Positions 15,672 to 22,619 of a stretch of 64,000 nt of DNA are shown here, piece by piece. The notes under the pieces were generated by a model. The model saw only the letters and a program-made list of their open reading frames with translations, searched no databases and was not told the origin of the DNA. Source of the stretch: Methyloprofundus sp. (GTDB lineage Bacteria > Pseudomonadota > Gammaproteobacteria > Methylococcales > Methylomonadaceae); the NCBI GenBank assembly GCA_016592635.1, contig AP023240.1, forward strand, positions 434,001-498,000, in the 5' to 3' direction. A program made the position numbers and the translations under genes. Numbering within the stretch: the stretch's first letter is position 1; the number at the start of each line of letters is the position of its first letter.

Positions 15672-16198
15672 ATTTATTGGTAGGAGCTGAATTAACTAAC
15701 AAAACAGCTAAACTTACCTATCATTTTATTGACTTTATAAATATAGATAATGCGTATGCAATCAACTATTTAAATAAGAATAGATTAGTAGCTACAATAA
15801 TTCTTTTAAGTTTTTATGTCAATCTAAACACTACTATTTAAGCGCTAGGCTTAAGGGGCTATTCACTTTAAATGTACATTAAACTTCCCCAAAAGACAGT
15901 TATGAGTATGAGGAGGGGGATATCATCAGTTATGCGCTATATTTTTAAAAAGTAGTAATGCAAAACTTGTCTATATTCAACAGTAGGGAGTGCTGCCTAC
16001 TTAAATCAATACCCTATTCAACTTAATGAGTCCGAATATGTCATACTTTTTGGTTTTATTAAGCCTTCGTCCCTAAGGGCATGCGTTTTACTGCCAGAAA
16101 TAACAAGATGGAATACTTGCTGAAAAAGGAGTTTTATTCTGTTGGCGTGTAGTTTTGTTGTTAGGGACAATGAATCATAAAAATAACCAGTAAAACAC
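15672..16198. other. Gene-free stretch at the left edge of the island
   Basis: No convincing gene is present; short open frames here lack ribosome sites or recognisable composition. It contains the left copy of a 33-bp direct repeat (15799-15831). The rest is AT-rich and unexplained. Confidence 0.5.
15799..15831 (+). repeat. Direct repeat DR-L bounding the accessory island
   Basis: The block starts AATTCTTTTAAG and ends TTTTATGTCAATCTAAA plus a few bases. It matches 21986-22018 in the same orientation, with mismatches confined to a 4-bp middle patch and one late base. The two copies enclose all the mobile and accessory genes between 16.2 and 21.8 kb. Confidence 0.6.
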
Positions 16199-16618
16199 AT
16201 GCAATTTAAACTCTCTTATATTACTTTGGCCGTCAGCGATTTTGCAAAAATGTACGCATTTTATCAGGCATTAGAGTTTCCTCTTTATAAATGTAACGAG
16301 AGCTCCGATGACCCTTTTGCTTTATTTGAAATGGGTGGCATAATTTTGGCTCTATACCCTAAAGATCTATTGGAACAACAGGCCACTACTCCAATAAGCG
16401 GAATTAATACGGCAATGTCTCTATCATTAAATGTTGTGAATAAAACTCAGGTTGATACTTTTCTAAGCCTAGCAGAATCAAAAGGCGCAACGATTAGTAG
16501 AATACCTTTCCAGCCTGAATGGGGCGGCTATTGTGCTTATTTCAAAGATCCTGAAGAAAATTTATGGGAGATTGTATGGCATGAGAATTTTCAATTTCCA
16601 CAGAGACATAAACAGTAA
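16199..16618 (+). CDS. VOC (glyoxalase/bleomycin-resistance) superfamily protein
   Basis: A 139-residue protein with two beta-alpha-beta-beta-beta halves of the vicinal oxygen chelate fold. Segment one is LSYITLAVSDFAKMYAFYQ; the second half has 'GGYCAYFKDPEENLWEIVWH', the typical C-terminal VOC signature with the metal-ligand Glu. The N-terminal first metal position (often His) is Tyr/Thr here. Substrate unknown; members include glyoxalases, dioxygenases and drug-binding proteins. It is isolated within the island, next to an IS4-type element, with no operon partner. Confidence 0.75.
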   Translation: MQFKLSYITLAVSDFAKMYAFYQALEFPLYKCNESSDDPFALFEMGGIILALYPKDLLEQQATTPISGINTAMSLSLNVVNKTQVDTFLSLAESKGATISRIPFQPEWGGYCAYFKDPEENLWEIVWHENFQFPQRHKQ

Positions 16619-16645
16619 GCTAGTTTGTATTTTAAGCACTGAGGC

Positions 16646-17853
16646 TTCACTACCGTACACTTTTTAAAGCAGGTATTGCGAAGAGTAGAAAAAATGGTAA
16701 TGTGGACGATTTACATTGAAAATACCCTACATTGTCAGATTCTTACAAGATTTATCGCACCATTCATAGCGGCCTTCAAAAATTCTGGGATTTTGATCCC
16801 AGCAAACGTCAAAATAACGGCTTAAATATCCTGACAGGGTTTATCTGCGGTATTATACAAAGTAAATCTGTTAAGTTAGCTAATGTGGCAGGAGAGATTC
16901 CAGGATCAGGTAAAGAAGAAAGCCAAATCATGCAATTGCGCCGTTGGCTGAAAAATGAAAAAGTGGGTGTCGATTTATTTTATTTACCCTTTATAGAGGT
17001 TCTTCTTCGGTGTTTAGCCAAACAAACGCTAGTACTTGCTATTGATGGCAGCACGACAGCGCAAGGCTGTATTACCTTGATGGTCAGTATGATTTATAAA
17101 GGTAGAGCTCTGCCATTGCTGTGGGTAACCCGTAAATGTAAAAAGGGGCATTTTCCTCAAGATATGCATATCGAATTGATTAAATCCGTTCAGGCGATAA
17201 TCCCAGAAGGTACGTCGGTCATTTGTTTGGGTGACGGGGAATTTGATGGAGCAGACTGGCTGGAAACCATTAGTAGTTATGGCTGGGAGTATGCCTGCCG
17301 AACGGCAAATAATGCGATATTGTATGAGAATGGAGATGAATTTACATTTAAAGATATTTGTCCCGAACAAGGAAGCATGACTGAAATATCGGCGGTTGAA
17401 TTCACTCGTAAACGTAGCATTGTAGTAAGGGCGGTTGTTTATTGGGGGAGAAAATATAATGACCCTATTTATCTAGTGACTAATTTCCCCACAGGGGGTG
17501 AAGCATTTAACTGGTATCGCAAACGTTTCCGTATAGAAACGCTGTTTTCAGACCTTAAAGGTCGAGGGTTTAACTTGCAGAAAAGTGGATTAAGGGCTCC
17601 TGAGCGAGTTTCTCGACTTATTATGGCAGCGGCTTTAGCTTATATATGGATGGTTTATTTAGGGGAGCTTGCTCTGACTAAGAGCTGGGATAAAATTATT
17701 CATCGCAAAGATCGTTGTGATTTGAGTTTGTTTACTCTTGGAGTGCGGTTATTAAAGCGCCTGCTGAGAGAAGGAAAAATACTCCCTCAATTCTGCCTCA
17801 CATTATCGGGCAAGGCATTGCTGTGAGGAGGTGAAAAAGTGTACGGTAGTGAA
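16646..17853 (+). mobile_element. IS4-family insertion sequence
   Basis: Perfect 20-bp terminal inverted repeats, TTCACTACCGTACACTTTTT (16646-16665) and its complement (17834-17853), bound one transposase gene. No target duplication is evident in the flanks. The two ends and the transposase are complete, so the element may be active. Confidence 0.9.
16732..17826 (+). CDS. IS4-family DDE transposase
   Basis: A 364-residue transposase. The DDE catalytic residues are visible: Asp in LAIDGSTTAQGC (~105), Asp in CLGDGEFDGADW (~165-170) and Glu in the family-diagnostic Y-x2-R-x3-E-x6-K signature YRKRFRIETLFSDLK (~262-276). The N-terminus is a helical region rich in basic residues for end binding. 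It starts with TTG; no ATG is in frame nearby. It fills the space between the inverted repeats and is intact. Confidence 0.92.
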   Translation: MSDSYKIYRTIHSGLQKFWDFDPSKRQNNGLNILTGFICGIIQSKSVKLANVAGEIPGSGKEESQIMQLRRWLKNEKVGVDLFYLPFIEVLLRCLAKQTLVLAIDGSTTAQGCITLMVSMIYKGRALPLLWVTRKCKKGHFPQDMHIELIKSVQAIIPEGTSVICLGDGEFDGADWLETISSYGWEYACRTANNAILYENGDEFTFKDICPEQGSMTEISAVEFTRKRSIVVRAVVYWGRKYNDPIYLVTNFPTGGEAFNWYRKRFRIETLFSDLKGRGFNLQKSGLRAPERVSRLIMAAALAYIWMVYLGELALTKSWDKIIHRKDRCDLSLFTLGVRLLKRLLREGKILPQFCLTLSGKALL

Positions 17854-17900
17854 ATAATTAATAAGTTTCGATTTTCTTTCTGTGTAATTTTTTATAAACA

Positions 17901-17927
17901 CCCCAATAAACAACGTGAGAATTGGGG
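17901..17927. other. Short stem-loop between the IS and the zinc-ribbon gene
   Basis: CCCCAAT (17901-17907) pairs with ATTGGGG (17921-17927) around a 13-nt loop. Function unknown; it could be a weak terminator. Confidence 0.3.
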
Positions 17928-17986
17928 ATATGATTTTTAGTAGTTGGTATATATCCATAACATTATCCTAAACAAAAGAGGTTTCT

Positions 17987-18190
17987 ATGATATTAATTTG
18001 TCCTAAATGTGGAGCAGATAAAGTTACATCAAGTGTAAAAAGAGTAAGTCGGTTTATTACTTGTGAAAATTCAATGTGCTTACTCTGTAGGTGGAGTCAA
18101 TCATCAATTAAGAATCTAACGCAAAAATCAGATGACGTTGGCAGATGTTCGATGAACTCTGACAAAACACTGAATTATGATATAAAATGA
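17987..18190 (+). CDS. Small zinc-ribbon protein (hypothetical)
   Basis: A 67-residue open frame with an AGAGG site before the ATG. The N-terminal ILICPKCGAD has a CxxC pair and the middle has CENSMCLLCRW with further cysteines, consistent with a single zinc ribbon. The C-terminal third is low-complexity and ends inside the attC-like hairpin that follows, as in a cassette gene. No named family recognised. It could be a genuine small cassette protein; moderate-low certainty. Confidence 0.4.
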   Translation: MILICPKCGADKVTSSVKRVSRFITCENSMCLLCRWSQSSIKNLTQKSDDVGRCSMNSDKTLNYDIK

Positions 18191-18242
18191 CCTTTGGAAA
18201 CAAGCTGCGCTGCCAACGGTCAGCTGGATTTTTTTGTTAGGC
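18188..18242 (+). other. attC-like recombination site remnant
   Basis: A hairpin TGACCTTTGG / CCAACGGTCA (9 of 10 pairs) with a GC-rich loop is followed by a T-run and GTTAGGC (18236-18242), a consensus GTTRRRY integron core. The matching inverse core is not seen on the left, where the zinc-ribbon frame ends, so the site is at best partial. It overlaps the last codons of brnA. Confidence 0.4.
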
Positions 18243-18504
18243 TTTGATTTTGGTTTGCATCTTTATATGCCTTTAATAAAGCATTAATATTTGTTTGATA
18301 ACCTTGGCCTTGTGCTTTGAACCAATTGAGCACTTCTGTATCAAGCCTTAAGGTAACTTGGGTTTTTCCTTGCACTGGTTTCAAGCCTTTTCGTACAACA
18401 GCCTTAGCAAATTGTTCAGGAGAAACCTCTGGTAAGTCAGATAAATTAATATCCTTATCTTCCATTGAATCGATTTTTTTCCAATCAGTTTGTGATTGTT
18501 GCAT
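18220..18504 (-). CDS. brnA: BrnA antitoxin
   Basis: A 94-residue protein starting MQQSQTDWKK. The C-terminal half has a ribbon-helix-helix-type DNA-binding region (TQVTLRLDTEVLNWFKAQG, YQTNINALLKAY), the signature of BrnA. It neutralises BrnT and represses the operon. The start chosen at 18504 overlaps the brnT end by 20 nt, the usual translational coupling of brnT-brnA; a longer frame to 18582 lies wholly inside brnT and was rejected. The last residues SLTKKSS are encoded by the attC-like core, so the natural C-terminus may have been replaced. Confidence 0.85.
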   Translation of the reverse strand: MQQSQTDWKKIDSMEDKDINLSDLPEVSPEQFAKAVVRKGLKPVQGKTQVTLRLDTEVLNWFKAQGQGYQTNINALLKAYKDANQNQSLTKKSS

Positions 18505-18766
18505 AATAATACCTTTCTTCGTGTTTAGTGGCTTTACGAATAGAGATAACCCGTATATCTCCATTTCTTTCGGTGTGGACAACTGCCACTACTCTTTCCT
18601 GAAATTGCCCAAAAGAAACAAGCCTTTGCTCATCATAACCTATACTATCATCTTCAAATGTGACTGTGTAGCCATCAAATATTTCTTCAGCACCAACAAA
18701 ATCAATTTTATGTTTTTGTAGATTGATCAGCCTTTTGTTTTCGTCCCATTCTAACTTCATGACCAA
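18485..18766 (-). CDS. brnT: BrnT toxin (ribonuclease)
   Basis: A 93-residue protein matching BrnT: KLEWDENKRLINLQKHKIDF at the N-terminus, the AEEIFDG segment and C-terminal 'IRVISIRKATKHEERYYY', with the Arg/His catalytic cluster near the end. BrnT is a RelE-fold ribonuclease that blocks translation; BrnA binds and inhibits it. The order toxin-then-antitoxin is normal for this family. The pair lies between inverted integron-like core sites, a cassette-like setting. It looks intact. Confidence 0.88.
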   Translation of the reverse strand: MVMKLEWDENKRLINLQKHKIDFVGAEEIFDGYTVTFEDDSIGYDEQRLVSFGQFQERVVAVVHTERNGDIRVISIRKATKHEERYYYATITN

Positions 18767-18825
18767 TATTGTAGCTACTTAATGTAGTTACATCAAGTTA
18801 GTTATTTGGATATTCTATGGTTTTA

Positions 18826-18877
18826 GCCTAACGCTCTAAATCAGCCGTTATGAAAAGATAGTACAGAGTTGATTTAG
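18826..18877 (+). other. Second attC-like remnant downstream of brnT
   Basis: GCCTAAC (18826-18832, an RYYYAAC inverse core) is followed by CTAAATCAGC (18836-18845), which pairs with GTTGATTTAG (18868-18877). The expected GTTRRRY end is not found; a group II intron follows ~70 bp later. Partial evidence only. Confidence 0.35.
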
Positions 18878-18944
18878 GTATTTTTTTAAACGAAACACAT
18901 AGCTAATTTAGTCTGCGCGGCTAGTAATCTGCTGGAGCTATTTG

Positions 18945-20887
18945 GTACGCCCAGCATGGGCGTAAACTAATGGGGTGAAAGTCCCCTGTAGGAGAACCTA
19001 CTTTACCCGTTATTTTAGGGTGATTATAACTACTAGCCGACGGCAATTGCAACTTCGCGAGGTGTTGTGAAAAGGAAGCCCGAGTACAAAACGACGAGCT
19101 TATGTACAAGAATGTCATATAAGGCCGAGTCTCAGGGGTGAGTTAGCCAATGATAACGAAACCCACAGGTTCGCGAGATACGGTAAATGGCAAGGCAGTG
19201 TCGTGACAGTTTACGTTCTTATCTGGGGAGATCTGTTTAACAAGCGATGTCATCTTATTGTATGAAATAAGTCAGTGGGCAACTGCTTAAAATGTCCAGG
19301 AGTCCCGATGGCTATCCATCGGTGAACTAGCGAATACGATAGCAACGCAATAAGTGCGCATAGCGTCTACAGGGGCAACCTTGTCGATGATTAAACAGAA
19401 GTCAGCAGACGGCATAGGTGCAAATGCCCAGCGTAATGGCTGGGACACGGTGAAGGCCTGAACATTAGATGAGGAGCAGCCCGCCCTACCTTTGGCTTTA
19501 AGTCAGGCGGTAGATGAATTGGTAGCGAGCCTCAAACATTAACCCTTTATTTACTTTAATCATGTTATTTGAACACGTATTATCCTCCGACAACCTACGC
19601 GACGCATGGCAACGTGTGAAGCAAAACAAAGGAGCGGCAGGTGTCGATGGTTTAACGATTGCAGACTATCCCGTGTGGATACATCAGCACTGGGCGGGCA
19701 TTCATCGTGGATTGCAACAAGGCTATTATTGCCCGTTGCCTGTTAAGCGCGTGGAAATACCTAAGCCCAATGGCGGTATACGCCTATTAGGCATTCCTAG
19801 CGTACATGACAGAGTGATTCAACAAGCCATCACACAAGTTTTACAGCCACTGATTGATCCTGATTTTTCAGATCATAGTCATGGCTTCCGTCCTAATCGC
19901 TCTGCGCATGATGCTGTAAAATCAGTGCAAAGAGGAATTAAAGACGGCTATGGCTATGCCGTGGATATTGATTTATCCAAGTTTTTCGACAAAGTCGATC
20001 ATGACTTATTGATGAACCGACTCGGTAAATGGGTGACTGATAAACAACTGCTGGCACTGATTGGAAAATATCTGCGTGCAGAAGTGAGCGTCAAAGGAAA
20101 GCTAGAGGCAACGCACTGTGGAGTTCCACAAGGCGGGCCGCTATCGCCCTTACTCGCCAACATCATGCTGGATGATCTTGACCGTTATTTAGAAAGCAAA
20201 GGCTATCGCTTTGCACGTTACGCGGATGATTTTGTCATCAGCGTCAAATCCTTACAAGAAGGAGAGCGTATTAAGGCCGAAGTCACCGCCTATCTGAAAA
20301 CGCTAAAGCTTCCTATCAACACAGAGAAAAGCCAAGTGGTCAGTCGTAAACAGCTGTGTTTCTTGGGCTTTGCCTTTAAAGGCAAGAAGATTGTCTGGAG
20401 TCCGAAAAGTTTAGCTAACTTCAAGCATCGCATTCGTGAATTAACGGGGCGTTCATGGGGAGTGAGCTGGATTTATCGGTATGAAAAACTCAGGCAGACT
20501 ATTCAAGGCTGGGGAAACTACTTTGGGTTGAGCGAATATTACCGACCGATTCCGCTACTGGATCAATGGATACGGCGACGTATCAGGATGTGCTATTTAA
20601 AACAATGGCGCAGGATACGCACACGTATTCGCAACCTGATGCGACTAGGCGTTTCCGAACCAACAGCGATTAGGCTAGGGATGAGTTCAAAGGGATATTA
20701 CCGCCTAGCAAAAACCAAGGCGGTACAACTTGCTTTAAATAACAAATGGCTCAAATCGCAAGGTTTAGTCTCGATTGAAGAGCAATGGGTGAAGTTCCAT
20801 TACTCATAATGGCGATGAACCGCCCTGTGCGGAGCCGCATGCAGGGTGGTGTGGGGAGGGCTGGAGAGAAACTAGCCCTTACCCGAT
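18945..20887 (+). mobile_element. Group II intron with reverse transcriptase/maturase gene
   Basis: The 5' end GTACGCCCAGCATGGGCG resembles the GUGYG-type intron start, followed by ~600 nt of domain I-III-like structured RNA. The maturase gene then occupies domain IV. A domain V/VI-like segment at ~20810-20880 has paired GAACCGCCCTGTGCGG and GAGCCGCATGCAGGG blocks, and the intron ends near ACCCGAT. Boundaries are approximate, judged from consensus ends. It ends 12 bp past the stop of the Mrr-like gene on the other strand, so no gene is interrupted. Confidence 0.8.
19562..20809 (+). CDS. ltrA: Group II intron reverse transcriptase/maturase
   Basis: A 415-residue intron-encoded protein. Reverse transcriptase motifs are visible: IPKPNGGIRLLGIPSVHDR, the HGFRPNRSAHDA segment, GVPQGGPLSPLLAN and the YADDF active site (~219-223). 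After the RT come the maturase X region and a GIIM C-terminus ending LVSIEEQWVKFHYS. There is no HNH endonuclease domain, so mobility would rely on nicked or single-stranded targets. It supports splicing and retrohoming of its own intron. Intact. Confidence 0.93.
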   Translation: MLFEHVLSSDNLRDAWQRVKQNKGAAGVDGLTIADYPVWIHQHWAGIHRGLQQGYYCPLPVKRVEIPKPNGGIRLLGIPSVHDRVIQQAITQVLQPLIDPDFSDHSHGFRPNRSAHDAVKSVQRGIKDGYGYAVDIDLSKFFDKVDHDLLMNRLGKWVTDKQLLALIGKYLRAEVSVKGKLEATHCGVPQGGPLSPLLANIMLDDLDRYLESKGYRFARYADDFVISVKSLQEGERIKAEVTAYLKTLKLPINTEKSQVVSRKQLCFLGFAFKGKKIVWSPKSLANFKHRIRELTGRSWGVSWIYRYEKLRQTIQGWGNYFGLSEYYRPIPLLDQWIRRRIRMCYLKQWRRIRTRIRNLMRLGVSEPTAIRLGMSSKGYYRLAKTKAVQLALNNKWLKSQGLVSIEEQWVKFHYS

Positions 20888-20898
20888 TTAAGTTGACG

Positions 20899-21555
20899 CT
20901 ACCACTCTTGTTCTTTTAAAGTATAAATACCATATTCGATTTTGTTTCTATAAAGGTGTTCACAATAATCATCAGCACAACAATTTCCATAAACTTTAAC
21001 AGTTATTTTTTGTGTTTGAGTATCGCGAACATATATAGCATAAATGGCATCTTGAGCTGATAATCCCCTTAAATCACAGCAAGTCGGATTTGTTCCTATT
21101 TTTCCGATAATTAGGTCGTGTGATAATGGAAAAAATTGATTCATTAAAGGATATAGCTTTGGCGAGGCTATCACTATATTTTCGATTTCACGATGACAAA
21201 AAAATCTATGGCTACAGTTAGCATTTTGAGAAATTTTTTCCACTGATTGTCTTAAAGACTCAGTTACATCAGAGGAGTAAACAAACATAAAACCCTGACA
21301 TTTATGTTCATATAATTTGTTTATATTTGCTTCATCATCGTTTTGACCTACGTTTCTTTTCAAATGCTTACAACTAACTAACCATCTATAACCATATTGC
21401 CCATAAGGATTATATTGTTCACAAATAATATCTACACCACCATCTGGTCCGACAGATGCACCGCGTATAATTTTATACCCTAAATGTTGTAAAAAACACT
21501 GTGCAAAGTTTTCAAAGTCACTGCCTGTTTTAATTTCTTGAAAATTGATTAGCAT
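20899..21555 (-). CDS. Mrr-like restriction endonuclease family protein
   Basis: A 218-residue protein. Residues ~8-125 fit the Mrr-type PD-(D/E)xK nuclease fold: TGSDFENFAQCFLQHLGYK helix, GPDGGVDI (Asp ~42) and a strand WLVSCKH (61-64) carrying the catalytic Lys in an SCK variant of QxK. The C-terminal ~70 residues (GLSAQDAIYAIYVRD..., four Cys) are an unassigned domain. Mrr-family enzymes cleave modified or foreign DNA; no methyltransferase is adjacent, consistent with a type IV-like or solo nuclease. It lies in the island with a cloverleaf-like element 45 bp upstream of its start. Confidence 0.75.
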   Translation of the reverse strand: MLINFQEIKTGSDFENFAQCFLQHLGYKIIRGASVGPDGGVDIICEQYNPYGQYGYRWLVSCKHLKRNVGQNDDEANINKLYEHKCQGFMFVYSSDVTESLRQSVEKISQNANCSHRFFCHREIENIVIASPKLYPLMNQFFPLSHDLIIGKIGTNPTCCDLRGLSAQDAIYAIYVRDTQTQKITVKVYGNCCADDYCEHLYRNKIEYGIYTLKEQEW

Positions 21556-21599
21556 TATTTTTCCATAAAATTAACTTTTATAATTTTAAACTTAACACC

Positions 21600-21749
21600 G
21601 TGGTGACTGGCAATTTTGCCTTGATAATGCTCCGATTTATCGGGCGATTATCTAGGTGAAATTGTCCTGTCGAACGCTTGGTTATCTGTCTCTTCCGTGA
21701 AGCGGAAGTGACATGATAACCAAGTGGGCGGCTGGTTTCCAGTCACCAC
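21600..21749. other. 150-bp cloverleaf-like structured element of unknown type
   Basis: Outer stem: GTGGTGACTGG (21600-21610) with CCAGTCACCAC (21739-21749), 11 perfect pairs. Inside are two long hairpins. Arm 1 at 21611-21664 is closed by CAATTTTGCC/GGTGAAATTG and nested GATAAT/ATTATC and CCGAT/ATCGG. Arm 2 at 21677-21724 is CTTGGTTATC/GATAACCAAG plus TGTC/GACA and CTTCCG/CGGAAG, with a TGAAG loop. This is a three-way junction with about 50 pairs, usable on either strand. It lies just upstream of the Mrr-like gene. It is not a tRNA or rRNA fragment. It may be a structured RNA leader or a single-strand DNA recombination site. Confidence 0.7.
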
Positions 21750-21766
21750 TGATAACATTATTATTA

Positions 21767-21959
21767 ACAGGAACACTTTCCCTGATACCTTAGATATTCA
21801 CCGACAAATCAGGAATGTTTTACCTGATATTAATATTATGTAACTTTGACCTGTTTCCCCACTGTATTGACCGTAAAATCAGGAGTATTTGCCTGCTATC
21901 CAATTTATCCTGTCAAATTATCCCTGATAATCAGATATTAACCATTAAATCGGGAATTC
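21767..21959. repeat. Degenerate hairpin/iteron-like array
   Basis: Three ~26-bp repeats with consensus TATTnACCGnnAAATCAGGA begin at 21793, 21863 and 21934, a 70-71 bp period. The first two carry a CAGG-N8/9-CCTG mini-hairpin (CAGG at 21810 and 21880), and a further such hairpin precedes them at 21768. Spacing and degeneracy do not fit CRISPR. The array follows the cloverleaf-like element directly and leads into the right direct repeat. No gene is visible in 21556-22058. Confidence 0.55.
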
Positions 21960-21985
21960 AAGTTCAATAAATTAGTTGTCACCTT

Positions 21986-22018
21986 AATTCTTTTGCACTT
22001 TTATGTCAATCTAAAAAC
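21986..22018 (+). repeat. Direct repeat DR-R bounding the accessory island
   Basis: The block starts AATTCTTTTGCA and ends TTTTATGTCAATCTAAA plus a few bases. It repeats 15799-15831 in the same orientation and marks the right end of the accessory segment. Confidence 0.6.
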
Positions 22019-22058
22019 TTCCTATGTGAGCCTCTAGAGACATGAAAAAAACATAGCC

Positions 22059-22469
22059 CTACATAAATAACCCATAACCACCAACCACAACAACCAACAA
22101 TACAAAAGGATAAGCAATAGTAGGCTTCAGCGAGTTAATGCAATATTCTTTCACCAACCCAACAGCCCCCAAACGCTGTTCCTGAAACTGTGAATATAGC
22201 TGAAAAGCCATATCATCTGAGTTAGTGCTGCTCTGTATTTGTTGCTCAATAAATAAAATTCTCTTTTCCAGTCGCGCTTGAAATGTTTGCCAAATGCCGT
22301 TTTGTAGCCATAAAATCAAGATAAATAATATTGCCAGCCATGCACTGAGTTGATAAGTAAAGGCGAGCAAACAAACTAGTACACTAAATAGTTTGATCAG
22401 TAGAGAAAAGCGTGCGTATTTTTCAATATCTTGATGCAAGATATTCCATTCATTTTGTAGTTTATTCAT
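22059..22469 (-). CDS. Membrane protein of unknown function
   Basis: A 136-residue protein: an N-terminal amphipathic helix, two closely spaced TM segments at ~22-55, a central cytoplasmic helical part rich in Gln/Glu (RILFIEQQIQ, FQLYSQFQEQ) and a final TM segment at ~115-134. No recognised family. It is just outside the island, divergent from mlaE. Composition and a plausible start near 22469 argue that it is real. Confidence 0.6.
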   Translation of the reverse strand: MNKLQNEWNILHQDIEKYARFSLLIKLFSVLVCLLAFTYQLSAWLAILFILILWLQNGIWQTFQARLEKRILFIEQQIQSSTNSDDMAFQLYSQFQEQRLGAVGLVKEYCINSLKPTIAYPFVLLVVVVGGYGLFM

Positions 22470-22619
22470 AATGATAAAGTGGGTTGAGAGTTAAGTGGGC
22501 AGTGATAATTTAACTAACTAATAAGCTTGTGCGCTCGGCAGAAAATTAATTTTACTATTCTTTGGTTGACGATATCGGTTAAATATTGCTTATATAGAGT
22601 AAGTTTTCTTAACTATAGG

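Noticed and set aside
15610..15702. Longer N-terminus for PEP-CTERM gene 2
   Set aside because: It would cross a terminator hairpin and put the signal peptide internally.
16018..16200. Short open frame on the minus strand
   Set aside because: No ribosome site or family similarity; composition is non-coding and it ends against the VOC gene.
16646..17853. Target-site duplication of the IS4 element
   Set aside because: Flanks AGGC and ATAA do not match; not reported as a duplication.
21600..21749. tRNA or other standard structured RNA for the cloverleaf
   Set aside because: It is 150 bp with long hairpins and has neither an acceptor stem with CCA nor a T-loop in the right place.
21767..21959. 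CRISPR array
   Set aside because: Repeats are degenerate and only three, and no cas gene is near.
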